Shown piece after piece: positions 11,742-22,400 of a stretch of 64,000 nucleotides of DNA (the first letter of the stretch is position 1; every line of letters starts with the position of its first letter). The position numbers and the translations under genes were made by a program. The notes under the pieces were generated by a model. The model saw only the letters and a list, made by a program, of their open reading frames with translations. It was not told the DNA's origin and did no database searches. The DNA comes from Undaria pinnatifida (lineage: Eukaryota > Sar > Phaeophyceae > Laminariales > Alariaceae), in contig JABAKD010000025.1 of assembly GCA_012845835.1 (NCBI GenBank), positions 6,972,989 through 7,036,988 of the forward strand, written 5' to 3'.

Positions 11742-12430
11742 AGATGGATAACCCTCACGAATAGGGACACACGAAGGGCTATCAAACACTGAAGGGTGTT
11801 GGAGTTGGTAACGGCAAGAGACTAGAGACAGAATAAGCCGGTAACGGCAAGATGAGAAAGAAAAAATAACCCGGTAACGGCAAGGGGTTTGCGGTGACAA
11901 AGGAAGTCGCCAACGGCAAGGAGTTGCAGTCGAAAAAAGCCGGTGAAGGCAAGGGGTTGTTGGGAACAGACTAAGCCAGTGACCGTAAGGGCTCGGGCCA
12001 AAAGGAAGCGACATCGGTATTTCAGCAGCGCAGTGGTGACGCCGAAATGAAACATGCCGAAAGAGGTCCACAGAAGCTGCTGTTCTTCGGAGATGGGTAA
12101 GATGACTTTTTAGAAAGCACCGAATGTTGGTGACGCCGGTTCAACATCGGTGAGGGCGATACCTGATGATTCACCGAGTGGGTCCGCGCCGTAGCGTTGG
12201 ATAACGTGCGCGGAGAGGAGCGCACGGAGGCCAACCGTTAATGACAAGGGGTTGGGTGAAGCAGAGGCCGTCAACGCAAGGGTTGGCGAACCAAAGAAGC
12301 CCTTTAAAAGGGATCAAGGAGAAAAGCACGAAACGGCAAGGGCTCGGGGTCAATGGAACCCGGTAGCGGCGAAGGATTGGAGTCAAGATGAACCGGAAAT
12401 GAGAACGGGTCTTGGCAAATCAAAGCGACA
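11283..12430 (+). repeat. 33-36 bp coding-derived satellite crossing the stop codon
   Basis: Words related to GGTAACGGCAAG recur at about 11807, 11840, 11873, 11909, 11942 and 11978, spaced 33 or 36 bp. Related units encode the Lys/Gly tail before the stop at 11741. Multiples of three bp keep the coding part open; beyond the stop the units have acquired nonsense changes. Confidence 0.75.
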
Positions 12431-12560
12431 TCGTTCTCTAACCAGCGCCCTTGTGGCGCTGAAGCGAAGGCTCCCCGAAGGCGGTCCGACGGCTGCTGCT
12501 CTCCCGGGATGCATCAATAGACTTGTTCTATAAAATCGACGAACGTTGCTGCCTGTTCGC
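12019..12560 (+). pseudogene. Two decayed copies of the gene's 3' end
   Basis: 12019-12215 and 12439-12560 resemble 11569-11765, which holds the end of the last exon and its stop, with spacings of about 450 and 420 bp. Shared landmarks include a gtcggtgacgccggttc-like word and the sequence around the TAG. Both copies have lost the frame. Confidence 0.65.
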
Positions 12561-12774
12561 CTTCGGCGGACCAACGGAGAGCTCTGCCGGGACCATCCCG
12601 TAATGTCTCGTGTGTTTCCGTCATATGTATGACGGTGCGCTGATATAGGCAATGCCGTAGTCCCTCTATAGAACCGGTGCGCTCCAGCGAAACTTCCAGC
12701 ACTATAGCGGCGCCCGGCACTAGTGAGTGCAGTTCATGTAACGGTACTAGTCTAGCGGGGTCCAGTCGTTTCAA
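12517..12774 (-). CDS. Possible exon fragment, unknown product
   Basis: An open frame of about 85 codons on the minus strand has an ordinary globular-looking composition and ends in TGA, but has no ATG at its head. It partly overlaps the third decayed copy of the plus-strand gene's 3' end, which argues against it. No domain is recognised. Confidence 0.2.
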
Positions 12775-12859
12775 ACGATTTCACCAGCACTAAACCAGAA
12801 TTATCAATATTTAACCGGCACCTCAGTGAAATCTGTATATGGATATCGCGGGAGTGAAT

Positions 12860-13130
12860 CTGCAGCTGAGTGAGCAGAAATCGATACAAGACGAGCACTT
12901 GTGTAAGTTCCGAACGCTGTAAGCAGCGATATCCTGGGAACTATCTGGTATTGTTTACCTAGCATCTACAGCATAGTGAGCAGAACTCGACCAAGAGTCG
13001 ACAAAACGTTGTGTGAGCTATGTGGAACGAAAGGCATGGTAGTCAGCTACCAGTATTTAGAAAAGCTGCAGCAAAGTAAGCAGAACTCGATCGTAGAAAA
13101 CGACAAGTGGCGTGATTAGCGGACGCTACA
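12860..13130 (+). repeat. Three-copy degenerate tandem repeat of about 100-108 bp
   Basis: A word close to gtgagcagaactcgat recurs at about 12869, 12977 and 13077 with similar following sequence. No coding potential is seen. Confidence 0.6.
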
Positions 13131-13507
13131 CAACGAGATCCGAGGCAAGCACTGGGGGGGGGGCGTGGTAGTGAATAGAGTAGACGCCTGTGACCACAGT
13201 GCGATGAGAGTAGTACCACCAGGCATCAGTCCATCGACTGATGCGTCACGTATTCGATCCTATCATCATGCAATCTGTCACCATGAAAGTGGGCGGTAAG
13301 GAGGGGTGGCTCCCCATGCCGAGGCGGGGTCCCATAATGTTTGTGGAAGGGAGTAGAGTTCCAAATGAGTAAACTGTGGCTGCCACGTAACTAAAAGTGG
13401 ACGAGTTGTGGTTGTCGAACGCTACGTACACGAGATGAAAATCGAAGTAATTTCGCAAAGCAGGGTGGTGGGGGAGGTAGGACTCCGTTCCGTGAACGAC
13501 TGATACG

Positions 13508-13680
13508 CTCGCGCAAGGAGGAATACAAAAAGATGTTGACGGGTCAGGAAGAAGAGGCCCACGATTTTCATGCAACTAGCTATTTGATAATGCAACGACT
13601 GTGCAGAGCTGATTGCGCTGTACTGTGCTGTGTGCTTGGTGGCGATGTCGCGGTTTAATTGACAGTACGGACGTTATGAT
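13508..13680 (+). repeat. Dispersed repeat, copy 1
   Basis: The interval matches 26347-26520 in the same orientation, from a cgctcgcgcaagga word through aagaagaggccca to a ctgtgctgtgtgcttg stretch. It is probably a degraded transposable element. Confidence 0.65.
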
Positions 13681-13689
13681 TTGCAAAAG

Positions 13690-14680
13690 AAACCCATGAA
13701 GATGGGCGAGAGCAAAACAATCAACGAAAAAACAAAAGGACAGGTACACAGCAGTATACACGTAAATACCGGTACATAACATGAGTCTCCGAGGGCTGAG
13801 TGCGCTGTGCTGTGTTGTTATCTTTGTGATACATATTCGACGGCAACATGCTACTACTGCCGCTGCTGTGACCCTAAGAGCTGGAGGTGGGCGCGTTTTA
13901 AGAGTGATTTGAGCAGACGAAAAGGGTGTAAAATGAACGTGTACAAGTGCTTTTACTCTCCAAACATGTCATATGGTGTGATACGTGCAAAATACACGTG
14001 CATGCACCGCACGTGTTCGGACAAACCTTTTGTAATTTGTTCTTTTATAGGCATTCTTAGCTTGAGTTTAGTGAGGGAACGGCCGTCTTGTTTATTTTAT
14101 TACAAAAAATGAAAATACACTCCAGCTGTGAGATCGAAGATTTCGTCGAAACTCACCTATGCAAGCTGTGTGTTTTGTAGTGTTTTATATTTTGACTCGA
14201 GTTTTGAGTAAGCCTGTTTTACTTTAGTTCCACTTTTGGAATAATACATATATTCACTTAAGAGTGGAAACATAACGTCTTCACGTTGGTCTGGGGGTAT
14301 GTATATTGACGCAGTGCTGGCGACGTTTACTTGAACTTAGTGGGACGATCCCGAAGAAGGCGATAGCAAGGAACGCAAACAACGGCGCCGGGAAGGTTCT
14401 CCGAGCAAAAGGTTTAGGGCGTCGTGTTCCGCGTGGGAACGCTGAGAGCGAAGGGGGGCCTTAGAGTCAAGTGCTTCCCGGACGGATCGCTTACCGAGAT
14501 ATTTGCAAGTATGTTTACGGCTGCAAAATACAGTGCGATGAGAGTGTTACCGCCAAGCGTTAGCCCTTTGATCCTTATGCAATGTATCCGATACTATTCC
14601 ATACTAGCTCCAAGCATTGTGTGTTGACATGGACGAATGAACGGAGGGGGTGAGGAGGGGGGGTTCCTCATTTGTTGGGT
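13690..14680. other. No supported gene; one dispersed-repeat fragment
   Basis: At 14104-14180 there is a partial copy of the family described at 62058-62345. The remaining short ORFs show no recognisable product. Confidence 0.5.
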
Positions 14681-14686
14681 TTCTTA

Positions 14687-15010
14687 CTATAGCGAGTTTC
14701 GGGAAAAGAAAAAACGAAGAAATAATCGGCGTTGCTCGGGGTTTGTAGAAGTTTAATCGCATAAAAGACCTTGACAGCTAGAACAGCATCTGAGCAATAC
14801 GCTTGCTCAGGGGGAGGGCTTGAAAATTAGCTCCTAACCCTGAGCAACAAACTGTAATCGGGTTTGGCCAGGGAACAGACCACACACGGTATTAGGTTGC
14901 CTGCACCACTTCAAAACGAACACTGACTCGCCGCCAATGCGTAGTAGCATGGCAGTGTCCGCCATCTCCTCGAACCAGGAGTGGTTTCGTTACGCTGTGG
15001 GGACGACATT
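14687..15010 (+). repeat. Long direct repeat, copy 1
   Basis: About 325 bp resemble 15926-16255 in the same orientation, from an agcgagtttcgg word to an aggagtggtttcgt word. The MITE at 15645-15903 lies between them. No LTR-like TG...CA termini are obvious. Confidence 0.7.
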
Positions 15011-15644
15011 AGTAGCACTGTTCTACTATCAATCTCAGCAAGCAGGGATTTTTTAATAATCGTACGGATAGGAGAGAAACAAGGGTGACAAACGGCCTCT
15101 CAAGCTGGGTCACAGCAAGGAGGGTTGCCGGGGCAGACGCCCACTCGCTGCCACCGAAACGTAAGAGTATCAGGGCATGTCACCTCGTCCAATCAGTCGT
15201 CGCTTGGTGATACTGCTGTGGCCGCGAAAGAAGCAAGTTCATTCTAGGCAGGCCAGATGAGAGGAGGGGAGGTGAATGCTGTTGTGTTGCCAACACGCAA
15301 CGCAAATAACTAGCAACGCAACCTCGAGCTGGGTGACGGCAAGGAGGGCGGCGACGGCACCTGCTGGCCATTGTGATTTTGGGTTAGAGAGGCGGAGGTA
15401 GCAGGTCGCGGCGAAAGTTGGTGGAGCACCGTGTGTGTGGTAGATCGGCAGGAAGCTCCGAGCTGGTCGCAGAACAAGCGGAGGTCTTACGTTTTGAGCT
15501 CACTGGTGTTTAGAGCACGCGGAGAGCCCCCTGAGCGATATTTGTTGTTTCGTAGAATTTTCAAAATAACAATTCTTGAAGCACGCCCCAACCATGAGCA
15601 ACAGCCCCTGAGCATTTATTTTCACTTTTTTTGCTCATCATTTT

Positions 15645-15903
15645 TTTTCGACGCGTGCTACGATAGAGGTAGCATTTTTCGTTTGAAATGTTTTCTGAAT
15701 GACAGGGTTCCCTAACCCGAAATCGTCGGAAATACGAAAGTTTCTTGATGATTCTCGTTGTGTACCCAGGCCATGGGGTTTTCCATCCGGTAGCAGTTGC
15801 ATTTGTAACATCAGTTTTGGGGGGGAGGTCTTAAGCTCCCAAAATTCAGAAACCTCGTCAGCAAAAAAAAAAGGGGGTGCACCTCTATCGGTAGCACGCA
15901 TCT
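15645..15903. mobile_element. MITE with about 20-bp terminal inverted repeats
   Basis: The left end reads GCGTGCTACGATAGAGGTAG and the reverse complement of the right end reads GCGTGCTACCGATAGAGGTG. The body matches 44195-44452 and 61160-61322. No ORF or transposase is present, and I cannot define a clear target duplication. Confidence 0.65.
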
Positions 15904-15925
15904 TTCCGGAATTATTTACCCAGGT

Positions 15926-16255
15926 AATAGCGAGTTTCGGAGAATGAAAAAATGCAAAACTGAAACGCTCACGGGAAGCCTTGCTCAGAGTTTGTCGAAA
16001 ATTAGGCGCAAAAAAAAGACGTTTTAAAGACGGCTAAAACAACACCCTAGCAACTTGCTTGCCCAGGGGGAGGGCTTCGAAGATATAGCTCCCAACTCAG
16101 AGCAGAAAACTGTGGTTATGGTCAGGGAACAGGGCGCACGCGGTATAAGGCTGCTTGCACCACCACAAAATCGGACGCAGACTAGCCGCCAATGCGTGGC
16201 ACCCAGGGCGCGCCGTCTCCTTGAAGCAGGAGTGGTTTCGTGACGGTGTGAGGAC
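15926..16255 (+). repeat. Long direct repeat, copy 2
   Basis: This is the partner of 14687-15010, about 1.24 kb downstream and moderately diverged. Confidence 0.7.
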
Positions 16256-16259
16256 TAGA

Positions 16260-18730
16260 GTGGTCGTGTTCTTCAACCTGAGCGGGGAGGAATACACGTT
16301 GTTACTCGTGCAAATAAGAGAGAAAGTGTGACCAAAGCCACGATGGGGCGGCACATTTCTAGGGCCTCGTATTTCAGTGGCTATGGGCCGCTCGCGCGAG
16401 TGCCGACTCTGCTTGTTCAATTACACGTCGGAAGATTGTCGCACGTTTTTGAAATCCCGAGATGCGTCCCCACTGAAATATTGGTTACGCTAGCGTGTTT
16501 GAAGCGTAGAGACATAAGCGTTTGCTAGTCATAATATTATAGCGACAATGGATCTACCCCGCTGCAGTGATTCGGGTCGATGATGGAATGCCATCTCGCG
16601 GTCGATTCAGTTGGTACTGGGATTCGGCGGCGATGTAGCCCTCCGACTGTGCAACGCCAAATACAGCGGTTGGGTGCCGTACAGAATATCTTGGCCACCC
16701 CCCCGAGATTCCTAGGTAGATATCTATATTGCAGATAAGGCATTGATACGGATAATAACGAGGACAATGTGCAGATATGGATAATGCCGACAACGCATAG
16801 TCTAGATATGGATACGGCCGAACTTGCCTACATATGGGTAATCCAGATAATGCATAAATAAGGAAAATGCAGACAAGATATCATATAAAATCTGTTTGCT
16901 TCTCTCGGCAAGTCACAACTCTGTCGCTAGTAAGGGGGTATCTTATCATTATCAATATATCTCGTGAGAGGTCATTCACGCCTTCATCGCATAAATCGGA
17001 GCGCCTGACAACGACAGGGAGCGTGGGACTCTGCCTTGAACTTCGGTGGCCTATACCTTCACCGCACGCCGGTTCCTTGCGCTTGAACTCGAGGCGTGAG
17101 GAAGCCCGAGAGGGTACAAGAAAGACGCCCTCGCGGTCTTCCCTCCTGTCTGTCTGGTACTTCTGACTATCCCCAAGAGAGACCCAACAAAGAGACAAAC
17201 CCAGCTGATGTGTGATAGTGTTCTACCAGCCCCATGCCCCTTGAGCACTGCGGTGTCTGTCGTGCTCGTCACTGCGCCACTTACGCCGTTCATCGTCCGC
17301 TCTGGCTGTTTGCGGCTTCGACGGGACTACGATCCATCTACTCAGAGGACCTCCATCTCCTTACACGAAGAGGTACTGCACGAACTCAAAGCAACAGGTG
17401 AAGTCGCAGATAGATGTGAGGAACCTAGCTCCTTTTAGGGTCTGAGGACTGTGGCCGTCAGGGGACATCCGGGGCGCATATTTCCTAATGGGCCCCAAGC
17501 CCGCTGTATCACCACAGCGCGGGTTCTCCTAAGTGATAATGATCTGAGCCTCACGTGTAAGCGAGCCGGACTTCGGGAAGTGTTGTGCATGTGGGAGCTC
17601 AAACACTTCTCACTGGCGGAGCTCAACTGGGGAACTATCCATACATAATGTGTACCCGATGCACATTTTCCTATGCTGATCGTTAAGCGCCTAACCAACT
17701 GGATTGTCGATCGCGCGCAGCTTTTCACAATACGCCTGTGCTTGTACGTCTGTACGTCGGGTTTTGGGAAAGGTATGGGGATCCTCCAATAACGAGTGTC
17801 AGAAATTTAGCTGCTGCGCCTCCACCACAGCACGCGTCACTGGTCTATGCATCTAGTATATTGGGCGTTGAGCGCATTCAGTCTTGCGCATCACCGGATG
17901 GTAAACCATCACCGCCACTCGAACGCACCGCCAATCCAATGGATTGCGCACCTCAACTCGGTGCGGACCGGGCGACTCCAGACACAGTTTGTACTAAACA
18001 TAGGTCCCCGTAGTTTTTCGACGGCACGCACGTTATTGCTGTGGTCGTGCTGACCTAGTTTTTTCATCGCCATAACCAAGTCGGTCGTCACTGGACAGGT
18101 TCCAGTCAGTCTAAGTGGGAGAAGACCCGAGGGGGAAAAAAGCAAGCCAAAAGTGGTACACGTTAAATAGGTGAAGTATGATACAATCCCGCCAGTCACA
18201 GTCTTAAAGCGGCTTTCAAAAGAGAAAAAAAGTAACGGTGGCTGCCAATCACTGAAAAAAACTATGGACAAGATCAAAAAGAAGCACATGCAAGACTTGG
18301 TTGGGGACGAGGTGTTACGTGAATAACGATAAGTGAGAAGTACTAGCACTACGACGACCTGACTTCAAAAATCAGACGTATATATCATACTTCGTACTGA
18401 TATGGAGCAACAGTATGTACTAAGCCACCTGACTGTGTAGGGTAATGGGCAATGCGATAAGATGTTTAGTAGATGAGTTCGACGAAAGCCTCGACCTTGC
18501 AGCCGTAGCGCATTTTGGATTTTGAATAAAAAGATATTTAGCAGCCACCTAAAACTCGCACAGCAGGATATGTGTAACCCTCGTCAACTTGTGCGCATTG
18601 GCCGTCAGCAGACGCTGCAAGCATCTGGAAACGGGTCCCCATCTCTTGGCGACATCACAATTAGAAACTCGCATTCACTTGCAGTAACCATCAGCTCCCA
18701 ATCTCAAAACAGCAAACGCTTCAGAACAAA
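16260..18730. other. No supported gene
   Basis: Short ORFs occur on both strands without domains or paired splice signals. 16700-16880 contains loose repeats of a gcagatatggataatgc-like word. A relic of the 62-kb family (E-F-D-E-x-L-D-L frame) is visible at 18475-18515. Confidence 0.45.
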
Positions 18731-18734
18731 TTAG

Positions 18735-18835
18735 TTAGATCGCAGGTTCTTCATCGCTGAATTGAGCGAACAGCGCTTCTACAGCAGTGCCACCTCAGAA
18801 ACGCCTTGCAGTGAGGGCAAAATCCACGCGTCCAA
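18735..18835 (-). pseudogene. Decayed copy of the HIBCH terminal exon 3' end (outer)
   Basis: On the plus strand this resembles 19310-19400, sharing gagcgaa, aacgc, cagaaacgcc and cagtg words in the same order. It is more diverged than the copy at 19030-19140 and no frame survives. Confidence 0.5.
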
Positions 18836-19029
18836 CCAGCTCAAAAACAGCATACGCTGCAAGGGTGTGCTTAGTAGGGAACAAGCTATATAGTCTAAAC
18901 GTGCGCGGCTATCTACCCGGTGTGCATCGTAGGGAATGTGCTCTGTATGTACCCGGGTATCTACTTGAGTATGACCAACGCGATTAGGTTTGATACCGGG
19001 TACCCCATAGTATACACCCTACCCACACA

Positions 19030-19140
19030 CTCTTGAAGACCTTCAGATGACAAACTCTCCAGGGCCAATCGGGGCGTAAAACGCCCGCGACACCGATTCA
19101 GAAACGCTTCCAGTGTGGCCAAAAAGTGTGGCCATAACCC
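19030..19140 (-). pseudogene. Decayed copy of the HIBCH terminal exon 3' end (inner)
   Basis: It matches the terminal exon region 19325-19410 through shared plus-strand words ccaatcggggcgtaaaacgc and gattcagaaacgct. The flanking tacccgggta-rich sequence (18940-19020) is also duplicated at 19200-19280, giving a tandem unit of roughly 260-290 bp lying 3' of the gene. Confidence 0.7.
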
Positions 19141-19304
19141 ACGCGTGCCCCGTTCATAGTAGCAATCGTATCTAAAATCAAGCGCTTGTGTTCTTTGCAG
19201 GGTATGTACTCTAGGTATACCCGGGTAACTACCCGGGTATGGCCAACATAACCACGATTGGCCCCGGGGTACCCCACAAAATGCCACCTACTGCAAGTAC
19301 ATAC

Positions 19305-19472
19305 TTAAACGCCTCCAATCACCAGCTCCTCATCACCAATTGGAGCGAAAAACGCCTCCAACGCCGAATCAGAAACACCATCCAGTGTGTTCGGAACCCA
19401 CCCCGGTTTATTGTCTTTGTCGACAAGAAGAGCGCGCACACCTTCGCCGAAGTCCGGATGCGCCATCACGTG
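19305..19472 (-). CDS. HIBCH: HIBCH exon 9, terminal
   Basis: 55 codons and TAA follow acceptor cgtgcgcag. It encodes [20 protein letters not shown] and a short acidic/hydrophobic C-terminus. The GVRAxLxDKD block is diagnostic of HIBCH-type hydrolases among crotonases. Confidence 0.95.
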   Translation of the reverse strand, partial: HVMAHPDFGEGVRALLVDKDNKPGWVPNTLDGVSDSALEAFFAPIGDEELVIGGV

Positions 19473-22400
19473 CTGCGCACGCCGTGTCACGCGGTCGACA
19501 AGACACAGCAAAAACATAGGGAGATTGCAGGGCGGGGGGAGAGGGGGACTCATCATATAGTAGGGTGAGACTCTTTCGAAAAAGGGCCGGCAAGTCCAAG
19601 ACGCGACAATACCGGAGGGGTAAAAGACAAATAAAATTTGTGTCGTACAGATGTACAACAACGGGTACAAGACTGAAGAGTGTTGGGCGAAAATCTGTCG
19701 TCACCCGGATCTCCACGGGGATCTAAAACAACATACGGAAAACATACATGCAGCACCCCGTTGGACCCACCGGGAGTGTTGCCAGGGGGGCTCCGGTAGG
19801 TGGGTGCCGAACATCTGGTGGGAGTGGCATCACGTGTGTGCATGCGTCTTGGACTCCTACTATGCTGTGTTTGCCCGCGCGCTCACTGCGGTAGGTTCAC
19901 ATCGATGCCAGCCGATTCGCGGCACATCTCACGAATTATTGGTAACACGTCATCTGTGAGTTCGACCGAACGAGTGGTCGCGTCAGTACGACGCTTTGAA
20001 AACTACGTCATACGTCGACCGCGGGTTTTTTACTTGAATTTCTTGTCAAGGTTATAGGCCAGGACTGGACGCTGCCAACGTTAACAGCGCAACTTTTCAG
20101 GGGAGATCGCGGTCGACAAGATCGTTATTCGCAGTGATACTTTAGTATATATATATAACCCGTAGACAGGGGGTCAGATTATCTCGCAGGGGGCGTGGAA
20201 ATATCTCTGCAACTTCTGGTCACCTGCACAACCCTAAAATCTTGTTCGAAGCAGTTCTTCAGGCTGGCCGTCGAAGCCCACGCGATGTGCCGGTGAGCAA
20301 CCTGCGGGAACAGCGTTTGACGTCAATACTCCGATGCGGGACGCCCTGGCGTATGCGGTGATTTTGGGTCGTTATTATGCGGTCGCATCGTGTCTCTGAT
20401 TCAATTTGGGCTTTTCAGATAAAGGCAGGTGGGCCGTGGTTCTACGGCGATCGTTTCGTTTTTCGATCCAACTTGGGCGCTCCAGCCATTTGCAGCGGCG
20501 AGTAGCCCGCGGGAACCGCGATGTGGGGTGTACAATCTTCCATCGGCGGACGCACTAAGGCATGCGGTAACCTTAGGCCGTTTTATCGTTCGGTTAGCGG
20601 ACAGTCCTCAAGGGACGCACTGGGGGGTGCGCAATCTTAGGCCGTTTCTGATGTGGTTACTTGATTTTTCGATCCGATTTGGGGTTTTCAGTCAATTGCG
20701 GCGGTGTGTAAACTGCGAGAACAGCGCGTGACGCGGTCAATTGGCTAGCGAGCAACGCCCTAGGTAGGTATGCAGTGATCGTAGCATTCTGCGGCTAGCA
20801 GTCAACCTTCTTATGAGGGAAACACTGGTGCGTGCGGCGATCTTAAGCCGTTTCTTATGCGATAATTTTGGGCTCAGATATTCTTCAGCCAATTACGGCG
20901 ATAACAAACCTGCGGGGACCGCGTTAAACGCGTCAACCTTCCAATATGTGTAAAATTAGGTGTACGGTAAACTTAGGCCGTTTATTACCCGGTTCATGGT
21001 CACTCTTCCAATGAAAAACGCACTTGGGTGTGTGGTAATTTTTCCGGGCGCAGGCTATCCCGGCAATCGTCCAGTGTGTCGTGCAAAATGAAGCGCACGC
21101 CGATTATCACGCGTTTCACGGTCACTGCTCCAATGAAAAACGCACTTGGGTGTATGGTGATCTTTCGCGGACGCAGTTTGCCGCGTCAATCTTCCAATGT
21201 GTCGTGTAAAATGAGGCGTGCGGTAAACTTAGGCCGTTTATCACGCGGTTCATGGTCACTGTTCCAATGAAAAGCGCACTTGGGAGTGTGGTGATTTTTT
21301 CCGGACGCAGGCTGCGGTGGGGGTGTCCACCTGATTTTCTGGGGCTCTGCATCGTATCCATACGATAACAACCGATTCCGAATATGAACGTACAACTCGA
21401 TGAACAACCCTATGGCCTAGATACGGGGGATTCCTGTCACAACAGTATCGAAACACTAACCTTCAGGGCTGTCGGGGAAGATTTTGCCAGATTCTTGAGC
21501 GTTTCCTGTGCCCACTCGCGCCCAGAAGAGTCCTTATCGTCCGAAGCATCTGAAGAACGGTTCCCAGATTGGTCTCCAGATTGATCCCCAGGAACGCCTC
21601 TTGCCCTCGCTTCCAACTTGCGTACGATGTCTTCGACGGAGCTGGCCCCGGCGAAGGTCTCGTCTATCCAACGCTTATTCTGCCCGGAAGAGAGTTTCAC
21701 CAGAACAAGGGGGTTGGCGTGAACAAAAAAAGCACCGAGAGCAAGCGATAGAGCAGCCCTCACATTTGAATAGTAACGGTTGCTGTCAGAGTTGGGGGGT
21801 TTTAAGCACGTACTCTGCCCACAAGAGGGCCGAACAAACGAAAAAAGCAAACCAAACGAAAAGAACCCATACGATGCAACTTCCCTCGATAGGCTTTGGT
21901 TTGTTCTCTTATGTGTCACATCCTGTAACGCCGATCCCTCTAGAATGAGGAATCAGGACAGGAAGACGGTGCGCTGATGTCGTTGGATGGAAACAAGGGA
22001 CACATGTGGACACAACACACAAACGTAAGACACACAGCAAGGGGCACACCGCAAAAAAATAGACACCGCCACCACCCTCATCACCATCTTGGAAAAAAAA
22101 GCAAACCCCAAAAATCGAAAGGCATGTCACGCGCCGAAAGTGCGGGCCGGGCCGGGCCGATCTGAAAATGGTCATGGGCCGGGCCAGGCCCGGCCGATAA
22201 TTTTGAAAATATGATGGGTCCGGCCGGGACGTGCCCAGAGTGTTGAAAATGTGTTGGACCGGGCCGGACTGGCCCGCGAGCTTAAAACTTTTATGGGCCG
22301 GGCCGGGGCGGGCCGACATATTTCAAAATGTGATGGGCCGGGCCGGGCCGCGGCCCACCAGTTGGAAATTTTACGGGTCGAGCAGGGCCACGGCCCATGA

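Noticed and set aside
19880-20010. Short minus-strand frame of about 35 codons with protein-like composition
   Set aside because: It lies in HIBCH intron 8, does not match the family, and exon 8 joins exon 9 in frame without it.
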